The translations under genes were made by a program, and so were the position numbers. Under the pieces are notes generated by a model that saw only the letters and a list, made by a program, of their open reading frames with translations, searched no databases and was not told the origin of the DNA. 55,355 bases of DNA from an uncultured bacterium. Its GTDB lineage: Bacteria; Chloroflexota; Anaerolineae; J036; Brachytrichaceae. The stretch is from NCBI GenBank assembly GCA_903873965.1, contig CAIQQO010000124.1:1-55355 (forward strand), written 5' to 3'. Shown in pieces: positions 8,142-16,584 of this stretch (its first letter is position 1; every line of letters starts with the position of its first letter).

Positions 8142-9569
8142 CTAGAACTTCCAGAAATGCTTGGCGATCTCGGCATTCGCCGAAATCCCTTCGAATGTTT
8201 TAACTTCCTGGCGTTTGACAGCGACGTACGCATCGAGCAGGCGCGAGCCCAGTACGTTTGCCAGCACACTGTCGCGCTCCAGCACATCGCATGCTTCAGC
8301 CAGGTTGAGTGGAAGCGCCTGAATGCCCATTTTCTCGCGCACTTCAGGTTCTAATACGCCGACATACGAATCCACGGGGTCCGGCAAAGGAGTCCTGCAT
8401 GCAATGCCATCCATGCCGGCAGCCAGTATGCCTCCCAGCATCAGGTAGGGATTGATGGAACCATCGGCTAACTGCAACTCAAAATTGGCTGACAGAGCAC
8501 TTTCATGCCATGTTAGCGGCACCACGCGCAACATCGCATGTCTGTTGTCGTACCCCCATGCGGCGTAGGGTGAAAGTTGGGTTTGCACCTGCAAGCGACG
8601 ATATGAGTTGACCGTCGGGCATGTCAATGCCGTGAGAGCAGGAAGATGCCGCAAAATGCCGGCCATGATCCATGCAGCTTCGTTACTGAATCGCTTCGCG
8701 CCGATGTCGCGGATGCCTTCATCGCCGGGTTCATGCAACACATTTTGGTCGTTACGGTTCCACAGGCTCAGGTGTGTGTGTAGTCCACTAGGTGGTTGAG
8801 ACTCGAAAGGCCGCGCGGCGAATGTGGCATACCAACCATGTGACCACGCTACCGACCGCACCGTCTCGCGCAAGAGCAGCAGGCGATCACACGCCGTGAT
8901 AGGGTCGGTTGGCGCCAGCACAATCTCCTGTTGTCCGTGCCCCATCTCCGGGTGGTAATGATCCAACCCGATACGTTGTTCATCAAGCGAACCGACAATA
9001 TCATTGATGACTTTTCCAGCAACAGCCATCCCCACAGAAGAAGAGTACAAGCTTTCATCGACCGGGACGAAATTGCCTTCACTTCCACGCACGCCGAAAA
9101 AGAACTCGACTTCAAAACCTACTTGTGCTCGCAATCCTAGGTCAGTCAGGTCAGCCACAACCCGTTTCAGAAAGCTGCGCGGACACAATGCCCACGGTTG
9201 CAAGTCGGTTTCATATAAGTCGCCTAACATGAGCGCCGTGTTCGGTGTGTACTGGATGACTCTAAAAGTACCGGGATCAGGCAATAACCGCACCTGCCCC
9301 TGCAACGCAGGCATCGCCTGTGCATCCGTCATGGTCAGGCCCATCATGTTCGCGGGTAGACCGATGCCATTGATCATATATTTACGCAGGGCATCGACGT
9401 GAATGGATCGTCCGCGAATGATGCTGGCCAGATCAGACCAGAGACAACGCACCAGCCGAACACCTGCATCGCGTGCTTCGCGCAGGATGTAGTCAGAGGC
9501 GGAAGCCTTGTTGGTCGCGTAATCGTAATCGTCAGGATTTGTCCCATGGCTACGAGGTTCGTCACGCAT
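8142..9569 (-). CDS. Glutamine synthetase-family ligase (possibly gamma-glutamyl-amine type)
   Basis: 475 aa. The N-terminal beta-grasp region (RLVRCLWSDLASIIRGRSI) and the catalytic barrel with metal ligands in FEVEFFFG and HTHLSLW are visible, together with an RVVPLTWHESALSANFELQLADGSINPYL block corresponding to the RxP...R...ED-type active-site end. It would ligate ammonia or an amine to glutamate with ATP. Length and the divergent start suggest the PuuA/gamma-glutamyl-amide branch rather than housekeeping GlnA, but this is not settled. TAGAAT ends 6 nt before the ATG with no Shine-Dalgarno, so the message is probably leaderless. Confidence 0.85.
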   Translation of the reverse strand: MRDEPRSHGTNPDDYDYATNKASASDYILREARDAGVRLVRCLWSDLASIIRGRSIHVDALRKYMINGIGLPANMMGLTMTDAQAMPALQGQVRLLPDPGTFRVIQYTPNTALMLGDLYETDLQPWALCPRSFLKRVVADLTDLGLRAQVGFEVEFFFGVRGSEGNFVPVDESLYSSSVGMAVAGKVINDIVGSLDEQRIGLDHYHPEMGHGQQEIVLAPTDPITACDRLLLLRETVRSVAWSHGWYATFAARPFESQPPSGLHTHLSLWNRNDQNVLHEPGDEGIRDIGAKRFSNEAAWIMAGILRHLPALTALTCPTVNSYRRLQVQTQLSPYAAWGYDNRHAMLRVVPLTWHESALSANFELQLADGSINPYLMLGGILAAGMDGIACRTPLPDPVDSYVGVLEPEVREKMGIQALPLNLAEACDVLERDSVLANVLGSRLLDAYVAVKRQEVKTFEGISANAEIAKHFWKF

Positions 9570-9575
9570 GCACCT

Positions 9576-9581
9576 ATTCTA
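9576..9581 (-). promoter_or_regulatory. Candidate -10 box for a leaderless glutamine synthetase-like mRNA
   Basis: On the minus strand TAGAAT ends 6 nt before the ATG at 9569, which places the expected transcription start at or next to the start codon. No Shine-Dalgarno sequence fits in that space. No clear -35 hexamer is visible upstream. Confidence 0.5.
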
Positions 9582-9631
9582 ATCATTTCCGTTTTCTGAT
9601 TTTCCGATTACGATACAGTGACTCATACTGC

Positions 9632-10306
9632 ATGATCAACCTACCGACTGACCGATCGCAACTCGACCGCAAAGGAATATTTCAAACCTTCAGCGGTGAC
9701 GGCAACGTCATTGCCGATGAACGCTGGCGAATCCGGCCAATCCTGGATCGCGGCGTTCGGCTCGATACGGATACGGTTCGCATAGCGCCGTTTATCGAGT
9801 CCCGCTCGGAATCGGTAGCAATCGAACTGAATGCCCATCTGCGGCCACGTCGAGTCAGCATCCATGCTCTTGCCGGTCGGCGTGAAAGTCGCATCGACCT
9901 TGCACCTCCCTACGCTGATGTCTGCTGGCGACTCGATGACGCCAGTAAAACACGACAGTTTGGTTGGGCAGAAGATTGTGAAATCGGTTACAATTCGCCC
10001 CTGTTTAGCACAGTGACACTCTGGAACTTGCATGAGGATCAGAATGTACCCGGGCGTCGGCAAGTGCTATGTCTCGATGCGGTCACTTTTGAACCCAGTC
10101 TGGCGATACTTTTGTATACCAACCTGGGAACGGAGGAACATGAGACACGGTTTGGACTGATGAAACTGACTCATTTCCGTATAGACAACCATGCGCATAC
10201 TGCTGATACCAGCCATTTCTGGTGCGATCACATGGGTGTCATCTTTGACTTTGTAACATCTAGTGGCAGTGGATACAAACTTGTAGCCGTCAATTTTGCG
10301 GTTTGA
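9632..10306 (+). CDS. Hypothetical protein, unrecognised family
   Basis: 224 aa from ATG 9632 (MINLPTDRSQ). The frame extends upstream to 9473, but that part overlaps the divergent glutamine synthetase-like gene and reads as non-coding. No signal peptide or membrane segment is evident. It is rich in beta-type stretches with Trp and aromatic residues (DVCWRLDD, STVTLWNLHED, TSHFWCDHMGVIFDFV), suggesting a beta-sandwich or lipocalin-like fold; that is inference. The stop is 9 nt before nuoN, so the two are probably one transcript. I do not recognise a family. Confidence 0.7.
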   Translation: MINLPTDRSQLDRKGIFQTFSGDGNVIADERWRIRPILDRGVRLDTDTVRIAPFIESRSESVAIELNAHLRPRRVSIHALAGRRESRIDLAPPYADVCWRLDDASKTRQFGWAEDCEIGYNSPLFSTVTLWNLHEDQNVPGRRQVLCLDAVTFEPSLAILLYTNLGTEEHETRFGLMKLTHFRIDNHAHTADTSHFWCDHMGVIFDFVTSSGSGYKLVAVNFAV

Positions 10307-10315
10307 AACAACACT

Positions 10316-11776
10316 ATGAATCCTAACGACATTCTCACGATACTCCCTCCCCTCCTGCTCGTTACCGGCAGCACGATCCTGCTTTTAATTGACCTGTTTA
10401 TCCCGCGTGCGAGTAAGTCGATCACCGCCTGGCTGGCCATCGCCGTTCTGGTTGTCGTGATTGGCTCTCTGCCCCTGTTAAGCGGCCAAAGCCTAGTCGG
10501 ATTCAGCGGCATGGCATCGCTCGATGGTTATGCCTTGTTTCTCGATGGATTATTTGCCATCGTCGCCATCATCACCATCTTGTTGACGCTGCGATACAAC
10601 CAGGATCGCGGCATCATGCGCGGCGAGTTCTATCCGCTGCTGATGTTTTCTGCCAGCGGGATGATGCTGATGGGACATGCCGTGGACCTATTAATGGTCT
10701 TCGTGGCTGTCGAACTGCTATCAATCCCTCTTTATATCCTGTGTGGCATCGCACACCCTCGCGAAGGCAGCGAAGAATCTGCGATGAAGTATTTCCTGCT
10801 TGGCTCGTTTGCCTCAGGTTTTCTGGTTTATGGCATTGCCTTGATTTATGGCGCATCCGGCACGACGCAGTTAGCTCATATTGCGAGCAAGATCACCGCC
10901 GGGGAAATCAAGGATCTGTTGCTTCTTTTTGCAGGGATCGCGCTTCTCCTGGTCGGACTCGGCTTCAAAGTAGCCGCAGTACCTTTCCATATGTGGACAC
11001 CGGATGTGTATGAAGGCGCGCCCACCACTGTCACGGCTTTTATGGCAACGGCAACCAAAGCAGCTGGGTTTGCGGCGATTGTGCGCGTATTCCTGTTTGG
11101 CCTGGCGCCCCTCATCGCCACCTGGCAACCGGCTATCGCTGTCATCGCCGCATTGACCATGATCGTCGGCAACGTCATTGCGCTTTCACAGACCAACTTA
11201 AAGCGCATGCTGGCGTACTCGTCAGTTGCCCATGCCGGGTACCTGTTGATGGGTGTGGCATCCGGCAATGCGGCCGGCACCACGGGCGTACTGTTCTATC
11301 TGACCAGCTATGCCTTTACAACGCTGGCTGCCTTTGCTGCCATGACCAGCATGGGCAATGCGGCTACCGAGGATCAGTCCATTGATGCCTATGCCGGTAT
11401 GTTCAAGCGCAGCCCTGCCATTGCGCTGGTGCTGACATTAGCAATGCTTTCTCTCACTGGCATTCCACCCACCGCAGGATTCGTCGGCAAGTACTTCCTC
11501 TTCCAGGCTGCCATTGGCGCCAACCTGGTCTGGCTAGCCATCATCGGCGTACTCACCAGTGTGGTGTCAGCCTATTTCTACTTGCGCATCATCGTAACAA
11601 TGTTCATGCGTGAGCCAGCAGCTGACGCACAGCCCCTCAGTCTGTCCCATGTCGGCAGAACAGCGGCGCTCGCGATTACCGCGGTTGCTACTTTGTTCCT
11701 GGGAATTCTCCCCGCACCACTTCTTAATCTGGTTACATCGGCTGTCGCTGCTTTTACATCCACGGCCCATTTGTAA
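10316..11776 (+). CDS. nuoN: NADH-quinone oxidoreductase subunit N
   Basis: 486 aa with about 14 hydrophobic segments, the standard NuoN size. It is one of the three antiporter-like proton-channel subunits of complex I in the cytoplasmic membrane. Diagnostic stretches are VFVAVELLSIPLYILCG (TM5 Glu), LLLVGLGFKVAAVPFHMWTPDVYEGAPTTVTAFMATATKAAGF (Lys and His in the TM7/TM8 region) and NLKRMLAYSSVAHAGYLLMG. No other nuo gene is nearby, unlike the usual nuoA-N operon where nuoN is last. A strong terminator follows at 11794. Confidence 0.95.
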   Translation: MNPNDILTILPPLLLVTGSTILLLIDLFIPRASKSITAWLAIAVLVVVIGSLPLLSGQSLVGFSGMASLDGYALFLDGLFAIVAIITILLTLRYNQDRGIMRGEFYPLLMFSASGMMLMGHAVDLLMVFVAVELLSIPLYILCGIAHPREGSEESAMKYFLLGSFASGFLVYGIALIYGASGTTQLAHIASKITAGEIKDLLLLFAGIALLLVGLGFKVAAVPFHMWTPDVYEGAPTTVTAFMATATKAAGFAAIVRVFLFGLAPLIATWQPAIAVIAALTMIVGNVIALSQTNLKRMLAYSSVAHAGYLLMGVASGNAAGTTGVLFYLTSYAFTTLAAFAAMTSMGNAATEDQSIDAYAGMFKRSPAIALVLTLAMLSLTGIPPTAGFVGKYFLFQAAIGANLVWLAIIGVLTSVVSAYFYLRIIVTMFMREPAADAQPLSLSHVGRTAALAITAVATLFLGILPAPLLNLVTSAVAAFTSTAHL

Positions 11777-11793
11777 ATCTACACTTTTTACTA

Positions 11794-11832
11794 AAAAGCC
11801 CAGTCAAATGCCATGATTGGGCTTTTCCTTTT
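11794..11832 (+). terminator. Rho-independent terminator of nuoN
   Basis: Stem arms at 11794-11806 (AAAAGCCCAGTCA) and 11814-11826 (TGATTGGGCTTTT) pair over 13 bp with a single G-U wobble and a 7-nt loop, followed by a T-rich tail. The AT-rich outer part makes it usable in both directions. It lies 17 nt after the nuoN stop. Confidence 0.88.
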
Positions 11833-11844
11833 GTGTCGACGGGT

Positions 11845-11871
11845 TATAATGCGTGACAGTCTTAAGACTGT
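11845..11871 (+). promoter_or_regulatory. Promoter -10 with adjacent 16-bp palindromic operator candidate
   Basis: A perfect TATAAT (11845-11850) is followed after 5 nt by the perfect palindrome ACAGTCTTAAGACTGT (11856-11871), positioned over the expected transcription start. The arrangement suggests steric repression by a dimeric regulator of the small lipoprotein gene that begins at 11930. No good -35 hexamer is seen (TTTTCC at 11823 is weak). Confidence 0.55.
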
Positions 11872-11929
11872 GCCCGATTTCGTTAAGAGCATTTTAGTTC
11901 AATCAAACACAAGGAAAAGGTACTCGCCC

Positions 11930-12322
11930 ATGAAACGTCTATTTGCATTTGTCGCATTAGTGGTCAGTGGTGCATTATTGCTCGCAGCGTGTGGTGGCGG
12001 TGGCAGTAACGCAGCAAGCAGTGGTAGTTCATCTGTCACTGGCGGGTCCAGCGGCGTAAAGGACACTACTCTACTCGGCAAATGGATTACAGCCGATGGT
12101 GGTTCCGGCTACGAGTTCAAGGACGATTTCAGCGTCATCATCACCTCAGTAGGCGACGACACACCTTCAACCTATAACATTGCTTCAGGCGGCCAGGGAT
12201 CGGGTAAAGTAGAAATCCTAGAGAACAAGGCCAAGGTGACATGGGATTACAAAGTCACCGGTGAGTCGCTTGACTTGACCACACCTGAAGGTCGCGCCAA
12301 GAAACTGAAGAAGACCACCTGA
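11930..12322 (+). CDS. Small secreted lipoprotein
   Basis: 130 aa. The signal peptide MKRLFAFVALVVSGALLLAAC has lysines at the start, a hydrophobic core and a lipobox (LLAAC), so Cys21 would be lipidated and the protein anchored outside the membrane. A Gly/Ser linker (about 22-43) precedes a ~85-residue beta-rich domain (LLGKWITADGGSGYEFKDD...) that looks like a small lipocalin-like fold often seen in bacterial lipoproteins. The start is set by the lipobox distance and AAGGAAAAGG at 11911-11920. It has its own promoter and terminator, so it is monocistronic. Function unknown. Confidence 0.85.
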   Translation: MKRLFAFVALVVSGALLLAACGGGGSNAASSGSSSVTGGSSGVKDTTLLGKWITADGGSGYEFKDDFSVIITSVGDDTPSTYNIASGGQGSGKVEILENKAKVTWDYKVTGESLDLTTPEGRAKKLKKTT

Positions 12323-12343
12323 TTTGTTGGCAGGAAAACAGCT

Positions 12344-12384
12344 AAAAAGAAACCCCGCTGCGATGTGCAGCGGGGTTTCTTTTT
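12344..12384. terminator. Bidirectional rho-independent terminator
   Basis: A perfect 18-bp stem (AAAAAGAAACCCCGCTGC at 12344-12361 against 12367-12384) with a 5-nt loop GATGT. It has A-run and T-run on the two sides, so it can stop both the lipoprotein transcript (+) and the peptide/sugar importer operon (-), whose last gene ends at 12402. Confidence 0.95.
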
Positions 12385-12401
12385 ACCATGAGAACCCAAG
12401 G

Positions 12402-13412
12402 TCAAATCGAGATCAACTCAGTGATGTTCTGTTTTGCCAGTTGCGGGCTCTCTTCGTACAGGTAACAAGCTGCTGCGCGCGTTTTATCTGTCTGAAACAG
12501 CGGCGGCACGTTTTCTTTGCACTTGGGCATGACAAAGGGGCAACGACCCGCAAAACGGCAACCCGTGGTTGACCTGAATTCGCCTTCCTTGGCTTGCAGC
12601 TCGGTAGAACCCCAGCGCAGCTTAAGATCAGGCCACGGTATTGAATCAATCAGCAACTTCGTATACGGGTGCTTCGGATTCTTGATCACCGTGTCAACAT
12701 CACCAGCCTCCATGACGCCGCCGCGGTACAGCACAATGATGCTGTCACTGATGTGATAGGCCGTGGTCAGGTCATGGGTGATGTACAAGATCGAAATGCC
12801 GTAGTCCTTCTTGAGATTCTTCAAGCTCTCAAGAATGGTAGCGCGCAAAGAGGCATCCACCATTGACACGGGTTCGTCAGCGACCAGCAGCGTGGGTTTG
12901 AGCAACAGCGCGCGCGCAACAGATATTCTCTGGCGCTGCCCACCCGACAACTGATGCGGGAAGCGCCCCAGAATTTCGTCCGGGCGCAAACCGACCGCGC
13001 TGAGTGAATCTTCCATCATCTGGCGCGCCAGCTTCTTTGACTTCGTCAACTTGAACTTGTCAATAGGCACCGTCAGCAGGTGGTCGATCGTATAGAACGG
13101 GTTAAAAACCGCGAATGGATCCTGAAATACAGCCTGAACCTCGCGGCGGAAGCTGAGGTATTCTTTGCCAGAAAGCTTGGCAAGGTTCTTGCCCTTGTAA
13201 AAAACCTCGCCTTTCGACGGATCGATGAAACCCAACGACAGCATACTCAACGTGGTTTTTCCGCTGCCGCTCTCGCCGGCAACGGCCACAATCGTCGGTT
13301 TGGAGTCGTCGAGTACCAGAGACATGTTATCCAGCGCAACTGTCTGCTCGCGAGAAAGCAAACCCTGGCTATAGATTTTAGAGACGTTTCTGAGTTCTAG
13401 AAGTGGAGCCAT
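12402..13412 (-). CDS. Oligopeptide/oligosaccharide ABC importer ATPase (OppF-like)
   Basis: 336 aa. Walker A is GESGSGKTT, the ABC signature LSGGQRQRISVARALLLKP and Walker B LLVADEP. The C-terminal oligopeptide-transporter extension with a Cys-containing iron-sulfur-type motif (CRFAGRCPF...C...) is present. In family-5 importers OppD and OppF form the heterodimeric ATPase. The switch after Walker B reads DEPVSMVDAS instead of DEPTSALD. Last gene of the operon, 27 nt after OppD and followed by a strong terminator. Confidence 0.93.
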   Translation of the reverse strand: MAPLLELRNVSKIYSQGLLSREQTVALDNMSLVLDDSKPTIVAVAGESGSGKTTLSMLSLGFIDPSKGEVFYKGKNLAKLSGKEYLSFRREVQAVFQDPFAVFNPFYTIDHLLTVPIDKFKLTKSKKLARQMMEDSLSAVGLRPDEILGRFPHQLSGGQRQRISVARALLLKPTLLVADEPVSMVDASLRATILESLKNLKKDYGISILYITHDLTTAYHISDSIIVLYRGGVMEAGDVDTVIKNPKHPYTKLLIDSIPWPDLKLRWGSTELQAKEGEFRSTTGCRFAGRCPFVMPKCKENVPPLFQTDKTRAAACYLYEESPQLAKQNITELISI

Positions 13413-13439
13413 TTGGATTCTTCTTTATCGATTGCAAAC

Positions 13440-14468
13440 CTAGTAATTAGTTGCCTCTGATTTCGTCAGTGGCGTCCCGGGTAAAGGCTGACCCGCCTTG
13501 CCATACAGATGACAATAGACGTATCGTCCTGATGAAGTCACTGCCTGTTCGGGCGTCGTGGTCTTACAGACATCCATGGCATACTGGCAGCGTGGATGGA
13601 ATACACAACCGCTGGGCAGCTTTAACAGCGAAGGCGCCAGACCTGGTATTCCCTGAAAGACGCCTTTGTTTTCAAGGTTTGGCAAGCTGGCAATCAAGGC
13701 TTTGGCATAGGGATGCATCGGGTCGGTAAACATCTCCCGCACCGTGCTGAGTTCGACCAGTTTGCCCGCGTACATCACCGCGACGCGATTCGTAATCTGG
13801 CACATCAGGCCCATGTCATGGCCGATCAGAATGACGGCAGCTCCGATTTTCTCCTGCACCTTGCAGATCGTCTCCATCACCTGGCGCTGCACCACCACGT
13901 CCAATGCGCTGGTCGGCTCGTCGGCAATGATGACTTTGGGGCTGAGCAGAATGCCAATCGCGATGCACACGCGTTGCTTCATGCCGCCGCTTAACTCATG
14001 CGGGTACATGTTGAACACGCTGCGCTTCAATTCGACGGATTCCAGAGACGCTTCGGCGCGCTCTTTCATCTCCGTTTTTGTCGCCCTTGGTATGTGCGCC
14101 TGAATCGCATCCATCATCTGCGTGCCAATACGCATGACCGGATTGAGCGAGTTCATCGCGCCTTGCGGTATGTAGGCAATCCGGCTCAAACGGGCTTGCA
14201 GCATTTCCTCTTCGTTGAGTTTGAGCATATCGATGTTGTCATTCTCATCGCCGACAATGGCGCTACCCGACTCGATTCGTCCCGGCGGTTTGATCATGCG
14301 CATGAGCGAGAGCGCCATGGTCGATTTACCGCAACCGGACTCGCCAACCAGGCCGAGCCGTTCACCGGCATACAACGTCAGATTGACGCCATCGACTGCC
14401 TTGGTGCGGCCAGAATCCGTGTAATACGTGACGCGCAGGTCGCTGACCTGTAATACAGCCGATGTCAT
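13440..14468 (-). CDS. Oligopeptide/oligosaccharide ABC importer ATPase (OppD-like)
   Basis: 342 aa. Walker A GESGCGKST, signature LSGGMKQRVCIAIGILLSPK, Walker B VIIADEPTSALD, and the C-terminal oligo_HPY-type extension (GIPGLAPSLLKLPSGCVFHPRCQYAMDVCK) with conserved cysteines. It energises import together with the OppF-like subunit. Its ATG overlaps the OppC-like stop by 4 nt, which suggests translational coupling. Confidence 0.94.
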   Translation of the reverse strand: MTSAVLQVSDLRVTYYTDSGRTKAVDGVNLTLYAGERLGLVGESGCGKSTMALSLMRMIKPPGRIESGSAIVGDENDNIDMLKLNEEEMLQARLSRIAYIPQGAMNSLNPVMRIGTQMMDAIQAHIPRATKTEMKERAEASLESVELKRSVFNMYPHELSGGMKQRVCIAIGILLSPKVIIADEPTSALDVVVQRQVMETICKVQEKIGAAVILIGHDMGLMCQITNRVAVMYAGKLVELSTVREMFTDPMHPYAKALIASLPNLENKGVFQGIPGLAPSLLKLPSGCVFHPRCQYAMDVCKTTTPEQAVTSSGRYVYCHLYGKAGQPLPGTPLTKSEATNY

Positions 14469-15364
14469 TCCGTCCTCCTAACGCGCGGGTTGGCGACTTC
14501 GTCCAAACCCACATTGATGAGTGACAAAGAGGCGAAGATCAGTACCATCGCCACCACCGGCCACAGCAGCCACCACCACCACTGGTTAAACATAGCCGAG
14601 TGGAATACCGCCCAGCGAATCGTCATACCGATCGTGGGTTCGCGCGCCGGGCCAAGACCGAGTGCCTCCAGGCCGAAGGAGGCATATATCGCACCCATGA
14701 CTTGCGCTACAAAACTGGCAACCAGAAAAGGAAGCATATTGGGCATCAGTTCTTTGAAAATGATCTCCATATTGCCCATTCCCGACAGCTTGGCGATGCT
14801 GACAAAGGTGCGCTCTTTCATCGTCAGTACCTGAGCGCGCACAACGCGCGTTGGTCCGACCCAGGCGAGGATGGAAGTCACTGCTGCCATGGTAAAGACC
14901 GACACCTGGTTTTTGTCTACAATGGTGCCGGCGATGATGATCAGAAGAATCAATCCGGGGATCGTTAGTAATACCTCGGTGACCCAACGCACCACCATAT
15001 CGAAGGCGCCGCCGAAATAGCCGGCTAGAAATCCAAGCACGACGCCGACCACGATACCGACCGTGCCTGCCATGACGCCAATCGCGCCAGTCAGCAGTAC
15101 ACCCCGAATCATCACCGCGAGCAAATCACGACCATCCTTGTCAGTGCCAAGCGGGTACTCACCGCCTGGAGGCTGCAAAGGTGCTACTGCAAGCGGATAG
15201 GCCAGTTTGCCTGTATCCATCACAAGCGACCCGCCGATACTGAATACCAACAGAAAGATGACGATGATAAGACCGACAGCCAGGCTCTTATTGCGCCGCA
15301 GATAGCGCATCACCAGGGTGCGCTGGCTTGGTCCGCCGATTGTTGATTGAAGTGCTATTGCCAT
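14465..15364 (-). CDS. Family-5 ABC importer permease (OppC/DppC-like)
   Basis: 299 aa. The cytosolic N-terminus is followed by a long first membrane segment (LAVGLIIVIFLLVFSIGGSLV), a periplasm-facing loop with YPLGTDKDGRDLLAVMIRG, which is the OppC hallmark, then about five membrane segments. The EAA-like coupling segment (REPTIGMTIRW region) is near the C-terminus. It forms the translocation pore with the OppB-like subunit. OppD follows with a 4-nt overlap; OppB lies upstream across an 83-nt gap containing hairpins. Confidence 0.93.
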   Translation of the reverse strand: MAIALQSTIGGPSQRTLVMRYLRRNKSLAVGLIIVIFLLVFSIGGSLVMDTGKLAYPLAVAPLQPPGGEYPLGTDKDGRDLLAVMIRGVLLTGAIGVMAGTVGIVVGVVLGFLAGYFGGAFDMVVRWVTEVLLTIPGLILLIIIAGTIVDKNQVSVFTMAAVTSILAWVGPTRVVRAQVLTMKERTFVSIAKLSGMGNMEIIFKELMPNMLPFLVASFVAQVMGAIYASFGLEALGLGPAREPTIGMTIRWAVFHSAMFNQWWWWLLWPVVAMVLIFASLSLINVGLDEVANPRVRRTE

Positions 15365-15392
15365 TGTTACCTAACCTTAAATGCTAACGCAG

Positions 15393-15414
15393 GGGACAAC
15401 TCACAAGTCGTCCC
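15393..15414. repeat. REP-like hairpin, copy 1 (OppB-OppC gap)
   Basis: GGGACAAC, 6-nt loop tcacaa, GTCGTCCC: an 8-bp stem with one mismatch. It shares stem length, loop length and stem sequence with the elements at 27300 and 28582. A second unrelated hairpin (CTGGCG tca CGCCAG, 15421-15435) lies next to it. In the operon gap such structures can protect or attenuate the message. Confidence 0.6.
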
Positions 15415-15447
15415 GGAGCACTGGCGTCACGCCAGCACTGTCACCCG

Positions 15448-16452
15448 CTACTTTTTTCCATAACGAATGCGTGGGTCGAGTAAAGGATAGAGCAAATCGA
15501 CCATCAGCATACTCACTGCGACTGCGACAACCGTAATATAGCCAATGCCATAAATGACGAAGTAATCATTGGCCAATATGGCTGCGCCCAGCGTCGACCC
15601 GATGCCCGGAAAGCCATATAGGCCTTCAACGAGCACGCCCGCACTGATAATGCCTCCAAAAGCCAGTGCAAGACTGGTCACCTGCGGCAGGATCGCATTA
15701 CGTACGTAATACCAGTAAAAGATGCGCCCGGGCTTAAGACCTTTATGCTCGGCAAAGTTGACGTAATCTTCGCCCTGAATGGTAACGCCCATGCCGCGCA
15801 TGCCCAGCGCCCAGAATCCAACGGAACCCAATATCAGCGACATCGCAGGCAGAATAGCATGCGTTACCACGTCGAGAATAAAGGGAATAGACCAATCTTT
15901 TGTCAGACCGGCCGAATAGGCGCTGCCCATAGGCAGCAGCTTTAGACGGAACCCAATAAAGTAGACCAGCAATAGCCCAAGAATATAAGGTGGTATGGCG
16001 GCCAGGATCATTAAGGGTGGCACCATGCCCTTCACCCATTTAGGGCTGCGCGGCCAACCTGCCAGAGCGCCAATCACCGTCCCGATCAAGAAAGTGAGGA
16101 CCGTTGTTACCCCCAAAAGCCCAATCGTCCATGGCAACGCTTCACCAATCAATTCCGTGACTGGCTTAGGATAAGCCATCAGGGAAACCCCAAGATCACC
16201 CCGCAAGACGCTTCCCATGTACTCAACGTACTGTTGTGGCAGTGGTTTATCAAGGCCGAACTTGAGTTCATAACTGGCAATAATGCTTTCGAGGTCCTTG
16301 GGTGAGTAGCCAGTGGATCGTGCCAGGGCAGCAAAGCGTTCACGGATTGGGTTGACCCTGGACATGCGTGGGATCAAGAACAGCACGGTAGCCGCTGTCC
16401 ACATAACGAAGATGAGGAAGAGGAATCGACGCAGAATATAACCTAATCTCAC
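15448..16452 (-). CDS. Family-5 ABC importer permease (OppB/DppB-like)
   Basis: 334 aa from GTG 16452 (VRLGYILRRFLFLIFVMW). I prefer this start over 16521 because AGGGAG lies 9 nt upstream of it and the protein then begins at the usual OppB position. About six membrane segments are seen. The conserved ends are the FGLDKPLPQQYVEYMGSVLRGDLGVS loop and the C-terminal LLYPLLDPRIRYGKK. It pairs with the OppC-like permease. A 132-nt gap with three hairpins separates it from the binding-protein gene upstream. Confidence 0.92.
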   Translation of the reverse strand: MRLGYILRRFLFLIFVMWTAATVLFLIPRMSRVNPIRERFAALARSTGYSPKDLESIIASYELKFGLDKPLPQQYVEYMGSVLRGDLGVSLMAYPKPVTELIGEALPWTIGLLGVTTVLTFLIGTVIGALAGWPRSPKWVKGMVPPLMILAAIPPYILGLLLVYFIGFRLKLLPMGSAYSAGLTKDWSIPFILDVVTHAILPAMSLILGSVGFWALGMRGMGVTIQGEDYVNFAEHKGLKPGRIFYWYYVRNAILPQVTSLALAFGGIISAGVLVEGLYGFPGIGSTLGAAILANDYFVIYGIGYITVVAVAVSMLMVDLLYPLLDPRIRYGKK

Positions 16453-16472
16453 TGTGAGGTTCTCCCTGGACA

Positions 16473-16576
16473 CAGCGGGTGAAATGAGCCACCCGCTGCG
16501 TTCTGCAACTCGCCGACACACATACCGTCAAATGACGGCTTGTTGTCGTCGTCTCAGGCGGGCGCACAGGCCCGCC
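16473..16576 (-). promoter_or_regulatory. Cluster of three hairpins between binding protein and permease genes
   Basis: Seen in the 132-nt gap: GGCGGGC/GCCCGCC (16557-16576, 6-nt loop) right after the binding-protein stop; CCGTC/GACGG (16526-16539); and CAGCGGGT/ACCCGCTG (16473-16498, perfect 8 bp). In importer operons such intercistronic stems commonly let the binding protein be made in excess over the permeases. No T-run follows them, so partial termination or 3-prime-end protection is more likely than full termination. Confidence 0.6.
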
Positions 16577-16584
16577 CCTGCGTT

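Noticed and set aside
9473-9631. Longer form of the 224-aa protein starting at 9473
   Set aside because: It would overlap the start of the divergent gene by about 97 nt, and the added residues look random (Arg/Cys/Ser-rich).
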